The notes below the pieces were generated by a model, which worked only from the letters and a program-made list of their open reading frames with translations, was not told the origin of the DNA and did not search any database. From Pyrrhoderma lamaoense (Eukaryota; Basidiomycota; Agaricomycetes; Hymenochaetales; Hymenochaetaceae): DNA of 64,000 bases. Numbering within the stretch: the first letter of the stretch is position 1; the number at the start of each line of letters is the position of its first letter. Shown piece by piece: positions 48,950 through 60,282 of this stretch. Location of the stretch: contig NBAZ01000004.1 of assembly GCA_002794735.1 (NCBI GenBank), forward strand, positions 1,488,001-1,552,000, in the 5' to 3' direction. A program made the position numbers and the translations under genes.

Positions 48950-51174
48950 TCATCTTTTTTCATTAACTGAATTTGAGTCGGGAGTTGATCCTTCACGTCG
49001 TTTTAACGTGCGATTGGGATCGAGTCCAAGTATGATGTCTGCTTCGGGCGTTCCTGCCTTAGGGACGTCCTTACGCAACGATACTCCGACTGGGGATACA
49101 CCTTCATTGTGAGCCAGAGCAAAGACAACGTCCATGTCTTCGAGAGAGCGTCCAGAGGTTTCTGGAAATAAGAAATAGACAACGGGAATGATAAAAGCAT
49201 TCAGAGCTCCGAAGACAATATATGTGCCCCAAGATATCTGCTCGAAGGACGGCCCTGTGACCATTACGACAACGAAGTTGAAAATCCAATTTGATGCAGT
49301 ACTGAGAGCATTTGCTGGGGCACGGATGCGTAAACCAACAATTTCTGCAGGCTAATAAGAAGTTTGTTAAGTCTAAGATACATGCATAGGGGGACAACAA
49401 CATGAGTTGCTTACATAGAGCCAAGTCATCCCAAGCCATCCAACTGCAAAGAAAGAGTTGAACACAAAGAGGAGAACAGCGGAGATTATCTGAGCTGCCG
49501 AGTTATCGATACTTCCAAGAATGGCTAGAAGTACCATAGTCATGCATTGTCCAGCAGCACCAAATAGCATCAGCTTCCGTCTTCCTACTCGTTCTACGAT
49601 GAAGATTGCAATAAGTGAGGCAAGGAAATATTCCGTTCCATTACAAGCGGCAATTATACGAGAGTTTCTATCATTTATACCAAGACGTTCGAAAAGAATA
49701 GTCTTTTTGACATATTTGTCATGAGTCTTTGTTAGTATAACATGAATATACAAGATGTAAGAATTGAAACTTACAGCATAATAGGTGATAAGATTGATAC
49801 CTGTGATTTGTTGAAAGCACTGAGATATTACTGCAAGACTAGCCCGACGGAAGTTTTGTCCACGTCCATGAGTGAAGAGTTCCTTGAGGTTTGTTCCCTC
49901 ATTACTAAGGTCTCCCTCTGCAACAATAGTCTCGTGAATACCAATGTATGTGCGCTGAACTTCGGGATCATCAATGTCGGTGTTATCAAGAGCAGTTATT
50001 ACAGCAAGTGCTTCTGCGTGACGTCCATGCTTCACCAGCCATCTTGGAGATTCTGGAAGCTAAGAAAGGGGTGTTGATTAACATAGGAGACATATAATGA
50101 TCAAGAGACTTACGATCCCGATCCCGAAAATCATGATCAGTGCTATAATTATTTGAAAGGCGATTGGAAACCTCCATTGCGCCTCGCTTCTATCTACAAA
50201 GAAGCTGAAAATAGAATATTAGGCAATAGTGATAGAGTAGGTAGATGTGAGCTTACAATGCAAAATCTATCCACTGGAAGCAGGATTATAGGAAGAGTTA
50301 GTGAAAGACGATACTTCTAAAAACTTCTATGTTCTGTTAATACTGGACTTACGTATCTATTTACCGGGTTTAGCGCGAAGCATATTATTTGATGTAACGA
50401 CTACTCACGAAAGCATTATTCCAAATGTGATAAGACTACCTTCTAACATGATGAATGCGCCACGCTTTGTAGCCGGCGAACATTCAGCATGGTAAGAGGG
50501 GACTGTTGAAGTCTAAGAACAAAAATTATTTTCTGCTATCATTACCGGAAGAGCGAGTCACAACTCACGTTTAGGCCATTCCCAAGACCAGTGATAATCC
50601 GAGCAACAATCATCATAGCATAGTCAACTGCAGCGGTTTGAAGGATAGCACCGATAATCATGATTATTCCTCCCAATACGATAGTCCTCCTTCTTCCAAG
50701 TTTGTCACCAATCCATAGGTTAGATAGGGCACCGATCAGACAGCCAATTTCCTACAGACGTCAAGATCAGAAAGACGACAGCTAGTAAGTGACTTCAGAC
50801 AAACATAAATAGCAACAAGGAAACTTTGAAGAGTGGCATGGTTAGGGTGCGCATCGTCTACTACAACTTGGGGAAAAACTTTCTCGAATTGGCTAGCTGT
50901 TAATAACGCAGACATTACACCCTGGTCATACCTGGCATAGATCAGAAGTTATCCCATATGGTAGAAACTGTAACGCTTACCCAAAAAGTGTGAATCCGGT
51001 CCCAGCAACAAAAGCAAGGGCAAAAGACAGTGTCTTGCCCTTTAACCGTGGCTTAGACTCATTGACTTCTGATTGAAGGTGGTCATGACTCAAGCCTGTT
51101 AACAGCTCAAGGTGTTGTATTTCAGCCTTCTCGCTCTGAGCTGTGCGTGAGTCATCAATGAACCTGTTGTTCAT
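48950..51174 (-). CDS. MFS sugar transporter
   Basis: After an N-terminal cytosolic stretch (MNNRFIDDSRTAQSEKAEIQ) come the first helix, LSFALAFVAGTGFTLFGYDQ, and FLVAIYEIGCLIGALSNLWI. The loop motif GDKLGRRRT (the G-x-x-x-G-R-R of sugar porters) follows. Further blocks are VARIITGLGNGLNTSTVPSY, FQQITGINLITYYA (sugar-contact QQ...N), VGRRKLMLFGAAGQCMTMVL, WLGMTWLYPAEIVGLRIRAP and the C-terminal PETSGRSLED, which together define the sugar porter family with 12 helices. The substrate (hexose, pentose or other) cannot be read from the sequence. About eight introns of 45-70 bases are present. The C-terminus ends SNSVNEKR at TGA, reverse of 48950-48952. Weak patches (for example around 50330) leave small exon edges uncertain. 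Confidence 0.92.
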
Positions 51175-51836
51175 GGCCGTGGGGACGAAGACTGCCTGTT
51201 TGCTAAAGAAAGCAGTTAAAAGTACAAATAATTTTTGAGAGACTTTATTTTAAAAGAATTTGGTATGGACTCGTGACCACTATCTGGGAAAAGAAGTAGG
51301 GGATGATGCGGGGTAGAGAACCGAGATTGAATGGAAAGAAGCTTTCTCTTTTTGAGTTTCTTATAGCGCTCACATTACGGATGATGTGATCAATTACTGG
51401 CGGAATATTTATTATTCTTGGACCGGCCATGCCGTGTTCGAAAGTGTGGCTACCAAGGAATGCTTTGTTTTCAGTCTTGGTAGAGTACTGATTTCTTTTC
51501 TGGAATAGAAATTATGACGAATGTCTCCCGTTAGATACGGGACGGCAACTTGGGTCAAGGTATCCAGTTCTTTATGGAGTCATATGATTACTACCGCGCA
51601 TGGTAAGGCTCTTCGGAGGAACGGCAAGCTTCCCCGCATAAAACTGGTCAACTTCGATAAACCGAGCATTTACTCCACGGCGCTCCACATCAACGGCTAA
51701 GTAATCAGATTATTTCCTTTTACAGGGGCTAAATATATGGTAAAACTAAGTTTTTACGGAACAATTGTGTTTGTTAAAAAGAGCCTAAGGGGATGCTTGG
51801 TGACATACATTTATTAAATAGTAAAAATAGTATATC
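51175..51836. other. Intergenic stretch upstream of the sugar transporter
   Basis: 662 bases between the transporter start and the IMP2 stop. A short frame at 51245-51430 (minus) is open by chance. The promoter of the transporter should be here. No other feature was seen. Confidence 0.5.
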
Positions 51837-52761
51837 CTATTTTCTTCGTGTTCGTCCATTCAACCATTGTTCTTGATGTATCTCCGCAATTTGTCTTTTC
51901 CATGCAGGTTCAGAGGTAGAAGGAATACGGGGTATACTGGGATCCCGCACTTTCGTTGACTTCAAAGGTCCGAACCGATTTAAAGGCCATATGATATAGG
52001 AGATTTTTGCATCAACAAGAGCAAGCGGTACCTATTCACAGGACATAGAAAGTATATCGGTTATGATGAGACTTGTGGTCTTCAAAACGAGGGTTCTAAT
52101 TTTTTGCGAGAGAAAGACTTACCGGCCCCAAGAGTTACTATCTAGGGTCCAAAAAGGCTCATCTCCTGTATAAGTTTTCCATTTTGACGTCAGTTTTACA
52201 GTACAGGAGAAAATAAAGATGGCCAAAACGAGTTTTTGAAATACCTTCTACCCAGATATAACCCTCCGGCACCTTCACTTCTGCCACAGGATAAGGTGGT
52301 AATGTATGTACCTTCACGCCGTCAGATCTATTTTTCAGTTTCTTACTTTTAGGCCTCTTACAGTTTCACCAGGAAGGGCTATCACTTTTTTCACTACCAT
52401 TTCCTTCGGATTGACAGGAGACCTATCACTCATATTACTAGAAGCCTGTCTTCAGATACGACAATGCATACCGTAAAGTCACAATGTCTCCTCGCTTTAT
52501 ACCAAGATCATCCCTAGTATAGATGGGAAATCGATTACAAAGAACGAGATCCTTCCAAATGCAAGGTTCGGGGTTCAGTGTTGGCTAGCTGGGCGATATT
52601 GATGAGAAAGGCTTGTGATTTTAGACAGTCATTTGACAAACCTGCATGCTTCTTCCTGAGATTTGCTTCAAGGTGAAGCCGTGCTGTGTGAGCATGGCGA
52701 CAATCGAGACCAGAGAGACGATATTCCATGAGTAGCGTGCCAGAGATGGCCCACCACTCAT
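51837..52761 (-). CDS. IMP2: Mitochondrial inner membrane protease subunit 2
   Basis: The start MSGGPSLARYSWNIVSLVSI is followed by an N-terminal membrane anchor. The S26-peptidase catalytic Ser lies in LKQISGRSMQ-PTLNPEP, split by an intron at about 52650. Next come GDIVTLR, then SPVNPKEMVVKKVIALPGET, which carries the general-base Lys, and VPEGYIWVEGDEPFWTLDSN followed by SWGPVPLALVDAKISYIIWP near the C-terminus. It ends EQWLNGRTRRK. Imp2 pairs with Imp1 in the intermembrane space and cleaves the sorting peptides of imported proteins such as cytochrome c1. About 200 residues matches the family. Several short introns are required between 52000 and 52600. Confidence 0.9.
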
Positions 52762-53083
52762 GATTTCTATATGATTAACTCACTAATCAAAATAATATTG
52801 ATGATATGAAAACGGGTAGAATTGAAAAACGGTACACGATCACGCACATATCACGTGGGTATGCAATAAAAAGCAAAATCTATAATCAATCCTGAATTTA
52901 TATAACTATAGTACATGTAAGAGTTATATGCAAGTATTGCGATACGAGTTAATGTGATAGGTAGACAGAGAAGATACAAAAATCAACAAAAAGAACTAAA
53001 TTTTCCCCAGGAAAAAGTAAACAGCCGAGGGTTCCCTAATTCACTAGATCGTGTATGCAAAATGCGCAAGTACAAAAAAAAAA

Positions 53084-55280
53084 CTATATCCAACCTGGCA
53101 TACGTCCGTCTTTTTCTTCAAGAATCTGGGAGAGATCTGATGGAGTTGAGTCTAGTCCTACAGTTACATTTGGACGAGTGCCTGAACTTGCCCCGGTTAT
53201 TTTGTTATTCCTTCTCCTTGTTGAGGGCGCTACACCTCCTTGTGCGTCATCCCCGTTCCCCAACATCCCAAACTCATCGACATCCGTAGTATCCGAGCTT
53301 CTGTTCGACCCCGTCGAGCGTTGCGCAGATGGCTTTGTCCTCAAGGCCGAAGCCTTGAATGGACGAGCAGTTCCTGAAGTCCTTGAACTAACCGTTTTGC
53401 TATTTGATAAGATACTACGGGAAGGTTGAAGTGGTTGGCGATTCGTTGTAGACGCCTTGGCCGCAAGGCCTCTTTTGTAACCGAGTGCAGCACTACCTTT
53501 TATCGTCCCCATATTGGAACCAGAATCAACCCCGGTATCGACATCTGACCCAGATATGCGCTCGCTTGGATTGGATGCAAGGGATGAAGCACGTGAAAAA
53601 TTTCGTATAGATCCTGTGGTGAATGAAGCCGCGCTGCTGGCTCTGCTTGCTGGTAAAGAAGACAAAGTATAGTTCGAGTTTGCACGCCGATAGATGCTCG
53701 GCCCTCTTAGATGAGATGCTGACGACGGAATCGGTCTATCTAAGTCAGACTCCACTTGACTGTTCTTCTCCATATTTTTGTCTGAGTCTTCTTCAAAAAA
53801 TCGCAATTCCGGTAGAGGTGCGATTTCTGGTTCGCGCGAATTTGAAATTCGCATACGTGCTGGTGTTCGTAAAGTAACGTTAAAATCATCTTCGTCGTCT
53901 TCTTCAATAACTTCCTCTTCGGAATCAATAATTGTTTCCTCTTTCACATCCCAGTGATCAACATCTATTATTTCTTTTTCTTCCTTGGGATGAAGGCCCC
54001 GTTTGTTTGTGACATCGTCGCCCGAGCTGCTATGTGAGCCGGAGCCCTCTACGTTCGTGTTGGACTCACACGCATTCTCTCGAGCGACACCCCAAAATCC
54101 TGCCTGCCAAGGCTATCAGACGTACCACGACGTCCACCTCGACCTGTTCGGTTGGGTAGTGAGTGGCTTACAGGTGCTTTTGGTCTAACAACACGTTGGA
54201 CACGAGGTTGTAGCGGAACAGGTGGAACCGGGTCGGGAGAAGACAGTTCGTCGGCGGTGGAGTCAGAAGGGTTTCGAACCGGCCTCGGAGCGATTGGGGC
54301 GGTAGATGCCTTAACAGGAATGCCCTTAGCTAACGAGTCTGATTCCGATACTACACGGCGCTCTGCAGGTCGTTGAGGTTGCTCATCATCGTCATACGCA
54401 TTAGTTGGAGGTCGCCATATCTTTGGCCTCTATTAATGAGATAGTTCAATTGTATGCCCCTTTTCTCACAGAAACATGTGCGTACCTGGATGTTTGCAGA
54501 TTCTGATCTGGAGTGTGGCACATTGGGACGTGCGACTCGGGAAGGGTTCGATTTCCCAGATGCTCCATTAGAAGCTTGCCGTACTCCCCTAGTTCTAAGA
54601 CCTACTCCGTTTGCCATCTGACTCGGTTTCTGAAGAGGTGGCTCCTCGACAACGGGTTCTGAGATATTAGACTGCACATTAGCTTCTTTGGTTTGGGTGG
54701 AGGTCTCTTCCTGGGTTGATGAAGGACTCCACCAGCTTTTGATCATACCAAAAGGTATGGAGATCAACAAGGCGATGAAGTCCCCTATTAGGTGTCCTGA
54801 ATCAAGAGCCCAGTCAAGTGTGGCTACATACGGCTTCACGAGAGGGCGCATAACGTGAAGATAGATCGGTTCGGCACCCTTCATAGTAAAATGAGCTGAG
54901 AAAATAAGTACAATAGTGGAATAAATCATACTCTGGCACGCGTTAGAATTTGGAAAAGATAGATTACTGCCTTGAGCTCGTTATAGAAGGGCATTACAAT
55001 CCCGATTGTACTATCGGTAAAGCCCTCGACGACTACACACGAGCACTTGAATATGGATTGTTAGTTGTCAGCATAGGATCAACAAGGTATATATGACTAT
55101 AATTACCCATAAAAGCCATATCGCCATACATCCCTTCATGTCTCTCTTCCTCTGTGAGATAGCTCTTGGGGATGCTTCTCCCGTACGATGAGAGCGAGCG
55201 GGAGGTTTTACGGTTTTAAATGTATCAAATACATTTTGGAAAAGTAGAAAGAGGCGCAATGCTGGCACAATAAGCGGCAT
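53084..55280 (-). CDS. REEP/Yop1-like ER-shaping protein with very long disordered tail (one apparent frameshift)
   Basis: The TB2/DP1/HVA22 domain is at the N-terminus: MPLIVPALRLFLLFQNVFDT, then MKGCMAIWLLWCSCVVVEGF, then TDSTIGIVMPFYNELKAVIY. The hairpin membrane segments and GAEPIYLHVMRPLVKPY are typical of REEP1-4 type proteins, which curve ER tubules and can link ER to microtubules. Unlike yeast Yop1 (about 180 residues), a tail of roughly 550 residues follows. It is Ser/Arg/Pro-rich with acidic IDSEEEVIEEDDEDDFNVTL and ends LSQILEEKDGRMPGWI. Introns lie near 55060-55110, 54910-54960 and 54430-54485. The frame breaks at CCCC 54090-54093 (GGGG on the coding strand); one more G gives DFGGVARENACESN and reaches the final exon. 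Confidence 0.87.
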
Positions 55281-56226
55281 TGTGTCTCCGTGATCAGTGT
55301 TGTAACCAGTACCAACAAGATTTTGAGAGTTATAAGGTAAAGTCTATGAAAATGAGTCGTAAGGTATGATGGTAGGGCCCAACGTAGTATATGGACCCCA
55401 GCTGTGCACAGTATCGATGGATTGAACACCAAATACTGACTGCAAGTTAGTGAGGAAAAGGAAGCATTAGTTGCAATGTGGTCTAGTTTGCGTCGCTTAC
55501 CTTTACTGAAACGCGAACCGTGCATGTATTCAGATCACGTGCTGAGACTAAAGATATGGTCAAGGTTACCCATTTCAACAACTGACCTATAGAATAATAC
55601 TTCTTTGTCAGATACTTCTTTGTCAGATTCTGGCAGACAGCAAATATCTTCATCAGCTAGGTTTCTCTCTAGTTCTTCATAAAAATTTTCATTTTCACAT
55701 CTCAAGGACCTTATCTAGGCTCGATACGTTGAGCACGGCTTTCTGTAATAGAGAAAGTACAAATAGTCGAGAAATGTACCATAAACTTGATACTAATCGA
55801 TCAAATCTGATCTTATCGTTTTGCTTTTAGGTCCTCAAGAAATTACTAGGTATACATTAGATATACATAAAGATACAGCATAGGACATGGCATAACATAT
55901 TTTTGTCATAAAGTGGGGGAGGCATAATTGAGAATGTCCGTTACTCGATAGGGAGGCTAAGAAACAATTGAATAAGGGGCAATAACAGGCATGACACTCG
56001 TACATGTAAGGGATTAATGAATATACTTGCTCTGACCAGCACTTGCAGCGCCCGCCTTAAAGAGATAATAGTCCAAAGGTCGAAAGTACAAAATATATGG
56101 AAGAAATGGAAAGACAACACCATCCACGACAACGTAGAAACAAATAACATAGTGATGTCTGTACAAAGCTCACATGATAGTAAAACATGTGGTTCACTAT
56201 CATGGAGACTGGTATAAAGTTCGAAG
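55281..56226. other. Intergenic stretch between REEP-like and zinc-finger genes
   Basis: About 950 bases. It contains a direct repeat of about 15 bases (TACTTCTTTGTCAGAT at 55589-55604 and 55605-55620). The minus frame at 55941-56375 is a shadow overlapping the zinc-finger gene's last exon. It holds the REEP promoter on the left and the zinc-finger 3' UTR on the right. Confidence 0.5.
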
Positions 56227-57539
56227 TCAGTAGAATTCACCGTCACTGCCTGGTTGAGGGCTGAATGATGGGGAGCGCGATGAGTGGCTGGAATGCGAGA
56301 ATAGGGATCCAGAAGACGACGATGGCCGACTGGATAGGACAGGAGAAACGTTCCTGTTTGTACCATGAAGTCCACTGTAATCTAAAGGTGGTGAAAGGGA
56401 AGGGTCAATCACACCATCTGGTATCTGTGGTACTTGAGGCGCCGGCTGATACGTATGGACAACGTGTACAGCAGTTGTGCTTGTATCGAACTTTTGTTCG
56501 CTATGGAATAAGCCGTTGTTCATACTTCCTGGCATCCAAAAACTCGATGGAAGATTAGAATTAATACTAGCATTGAACGAGCACTGGTTCGCAGAAGGAT
56601 CCGGGGCATACATCTTCGCATACATAGACATGTCCTGGACCAGACCTGCGTTTATTCCCGAATTAGTGCAGGAAAACGAGGGATACGCGGGGTTGATTGG
56701 AACGGGCAATGAATATGCTTCGAGACATTTGACACTCGGTCTCAATCCATATACATCAGGCGAGTTACTGAGGCAAAAACTAGTAGCGTGGCTACGAGAA
56801 GAGATTTTTGGAGTTGCCTGGGGGTATGGACCCGGTTTCCTGTCCAATTTCCTAAAACTAGACAGTGTCAGTAAGCTTCGATGGCACAATCACAACAGGA
56901 AAATAAGTACGGTGGTTTTGTTGGGTTTTTGGCCCCGTCCGCATACACGCGTTGATTATTGGCTTCTTCATCCGACAGAACAATGCCGTGTTTTTCCTGC
57001 ATATGGCCTTTAAGGACCGGTTTGCGTTTAAAGCTGATGTGCCATCAGTAAATCGAGAAATCAAGCAGACATCACGAGATCGGTTTGCCTACCTTTTTCC
57101 ACAACCTCGAACCCCACAAGCGAATACGTATGTGAGGTCATGTTTCTCCCGATTGTGTCGATTATACGTTGGTTTATCAAAGAAATTGATACCACATATA
57201 TCGCACGTGAAAGATCTGTCTCGAACGCTGAAGCAAAATCAGCATGCGATAAGAGATAGGTGATACAAACTCACTGATAGTTGGAGTGGTTTCTCAGAGC
57301 GGACAGTTGTTTGAATGCTTTGTCGCACTGAGGATACGGGCAGGAAAATGGCCTAGAATCCTACAGGTTCAGTGATACAAGCATCAAAACATGGTCTACA
57401 AGGTAAGTACTGACTTGTCTTGTGTATGGATTCGCATGTGGCGGGTTAAATCTGTCTTTCGATTCCGTTGAAATTCACGGCCACAAGTAGGGCAAGCGAT
57501 GGTAGCTACTGTGGTGCTTTTCCCAGTCAATTTCTGCAT
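56227..57539 (-). CDS. C2H2 zinc-finger protein, putative transcription factor
   Basis: Four C2H2-type fingers are read in order: IACPTCGREFQRNRKTDLTR with HMRIH; FSCPYPQCDKAFKQLSALRN with an H pair across an intron; FTCDICGINFFDKPTYNRHN; and ACGVRGCGKSFKRKPVLKGH with MQEKH. The rest is a Ser/Pro/Asn-rich tail (SSRPSSSSGSLFSHSSHSSR) ending QPGSDGEFY. The tandem fingers with TFIIIA-like spacing indicate sequence-specific nucleic-acid binding in the nucleus; a transcription-factor role is inferred. An intron of about 53 bases ending near 56870 joins the finger exon to the tail in frame. The start MQKLTGKSTTVATIACP at 57539 is the first ATG before finger 1. An upstream exon may exist. Confidence 0.85.
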
Positions 57540-58150
57540 TTATGGGTTAGCGAATAGTATGGTTATGGTTGGAATATATCATGTACTGTTACAAGAAATT
57601 CCATTGTACTTGTTCGTTTGAATAACCTTGGGATTATACTAAGAGCTTTCAGAGCCAAGTGACGAAGGAATGTAAAGTTGCCAAGGTGCTGTTCTCAGAA
57701 AGACCGGCTTAGAGAAAGAAAGAGATTACTGATGTATAGAGAGTCTCGTTGCGTGGGTATTTTAGGTATAGTTTAATAAGGTATTAAGACAATGTGAAAT
57801 GACAATCCAGTTGCCAAATCGTAAGTAGTTTAGAGAAAGGGAAAGAAAGAAAGAGATCCAAGCCCAGGAGGAGGATGTGAAACGAGGCAGAAAAGCGTTG
57901 GGGGCCTCAATGGGAAGAACATGGCCTTCATATAGCATTTTCGTACAGAGGCAAAGGGAGACATTCTTTTGTCTGCTCTTGTTACATTCTTGTTGGTGGA
58001 ATACAATAAGCTAGGTAATTGACTATTTACTCATGACGACGAAACGTCGGCGCGGAGATACGATCAGGGGCGCACGTGACTGTATTTACGTAGCGAAACC
58101 TTAGATCCGATCACAAGTCTTAGTCTCTTGTTCTCCGTTATATCATTATT
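57540..58150. promoter_or_regulatory. Shared divergent promoter region of zinc-finger and F-box genes
   Basis: 611 bases between opposed starts. They include a GA-rich patch (57690-57725 and 57835-57865) and GC-richer sequence with CGACGAAACGTCGGCGCGG near 58038. No gene was recognised. Confidence 0.5.
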
Positions 58151-59600
58151 ATGGACTTGGTTGAATACGGACAATCACAGCTTGAAAACCTCCCAGTGGA
58201 ACTTATTGCTGAAATTCTGGGAGCTCTTGACTTGAAATCACTATGTATTGTTTCTTGTTTGTCGCGCAGGTTACGAGCAGTTGCTTCTGATCCTGCTCTT
58301 AATCCCTGGAAAACTCCCATTTTACGGAATCTGCTTTCAAGAGATGCGCCATATGAAACTTGCCTTTCACACTTGTCAGAACGCTCTTCTCTGGTACCAA
58401 GAAGTAACTGGATAGATGTCCTGGTTGCAGCACGTCCAGACTTCCTACTATTTGAAGTTACTCTACCGAATTTACCTGACGAATATTACGCCGATGCGTT
58501 TGTCCGTCGCTTTCTTCCTAGTTGGGTAAAGGTGAAGAAGGATGGACGAACCTGGAAAGAAGCATATCGGAAGTGAGTACAAATACCGAAGCAAGTATCA
58601 TCATCCGCGTCTAAATTTCAAGCCTTATTTTTCTCCTTGACCTTTATTGTTTAGAATTTTATTCAGGGTCTGGCACCGTTCTACGACAACATGCACTTCT
58701 GATGAAGCATGGACTAAGTGAGTCAACAATTATCTTTTTGTTTCGCATTTCTGATGCTATCCAGGTATCTTGTTTTGAATCGTAATGGCTCTGTGAATCT
58801 TCTTGAAACCTCTTCTCGAACGTTCAACCCTCAGCAGCTTTTCAATGAGATGAAGTTAGTACTGCGTCTCAGTATCTTTCTGATATATCTAAGTTATTGC
58901 CCAACAGGATTCAGAGCAATCTCGCACATCTTGAGACACGCATAAGGGTAAGCAAAATGTAGGGGTTTTGTATGTTCGTCTAACAATTAATCCTGTAATA
59001 GCTGATAGTTGAGTTTGCTGATGTGCGAATATTATCCTTTGGTGTGCTCGGAAAGCCGCGGAGCTCGTTCAGCATAAATGATAACGCTCGTGTTTTTCTG
59101 CATCCCCCTAGTGTCTCTGGGCCCGAATTACTGGCTTCAGAATTGAGTACAAGGTTATCTGTTAGTGAAATGTCAAACAATACCAATAGCTCTAGATTTT
59201 ATGATACCAGAGGTGTGCTTATCATTACTATATCTTGAGAATACTGCTTCTCAGCATAGCAATAGACTACGAGCCTTTACTACGACCCCAGCCATCCCCT
59301 GGCCACTCCAACTATCCATTACATACTCCAGGTGGTGAGGATACCCGATGGGTAGGAGTTGAACGGGAGGATGAACAAGGGCTTCTGTGGATCGGGGGTA
59401 TGTTAGTCTGCGCTCAACTTTGTTCCCCTGAAACTAGGATACACTCCGGTGAGGGACCCCTCTTACATGATTTAGACCTTGTTGTGGGTCCTGGTCGGAG
59501 TAAGTATATTTCTCTCGGATGGGCAGATCTTGATGCCATTGCACCGTGGCTTAATGAACGTGTCTCGAAACGGATCGACGGACAGGGCCTCGGAATCTGA
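58151..59600 (+). CDS. F-box protein
   Basis: The F-box occupies residues 10-50: LENLPVELIAEILGALDLKS with LCIVSCLSRRLRAVASDP, the Skp1-binding fold. A substrate region of unrecognised type follows (NPWKTPILRNLLSRDAPYE; SNWIDVLVAARPDFLLFEVT; FADVRILSFGVLGKPRSSFS). Introns lie near 58576-58655, 58718-58765, 58854-58907 and 58947-59005. F-box proteins recruit targets to SCF ubiquitin ligases. The open frame ends at 59600, but an adjacent frame continues to 59886 with protein-like SDIVGLGAHGWLRVVYELDG and a hydrophobic stretch. If that is coding, two bases would be missing near 59570, as seen in other genes here. Substrate unknown. Confidence 0.8.
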
Positions 59601-59887
59601 TATTGTGGGGCTCGGTGCACATGGGTGGCTTCGGGTTGTATATGAGCTAGATGGGTGTATAGGGATGGCTACTAGACGGCAAGCTCATAGCACATCAGAT
59701 ACACTCTACTCTCCTGGTCTGCAACACCTGTTGTTTATTATTTTTCTTGAACTTGTTGTTTTATTACCTGGACTCATCTTACTCCATTTCATATATTATC
59801 TGACTGGTGTTCTGCTTTCGCTCCTCGCCTTGCTACGTATTTCAATTAATTTTAACCTATGTGCCAACAGACGATTATATAAATAAT

Positions 59888-60282
59888 ATAATAATATTCT
59901 GAAATGTGCTGTCGAGCTGACTAAAAATGGTGAATCTGGTGATGTGTGTGCGGACGGGGCGGGTACATGAAATAGTGATGTCATGCACGTGAATCGGGGC
60001 TCCTTCGAGTTGAGAAGAAACTAAGTAGGGACTTTGGCCCTTCCCTCCTTCTGATACCGCTTGCTCACGTTGAATTTCATCTTTCCTTGGTTCACCTGCC
60101 CATTCAGCCCGGATCTCGTCCGACATTCGACTTAAGAATATAATACACCATAATCCACTTTTTCTTATATATTTTTGTATCCCCCAATCCCCACTGGAAC
60201 TGATCGGTCCATCTCCCTTCAAATTCCGCTTCACTCCGTAAGCACATCGTTTACCGTTCTACAAGCGTTGCTTTAGGACGAC
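59888..60282. promoter_or_regulatory. Promoter region of PAH1
   Basis: About 395 bases between the F-box gene and the lipin start, with a CT/AT-rich run (60160-60240) before the start codon. The minus-strand open frame across it is a chance frame. Confidence 0.45.

Noticed and set aside
51245..51430. Small minus-strand gene upstream of the sugar transporter
   Set aside because: Only 61 codons, no recognisable features, and it sits where the transporter promoter should be.
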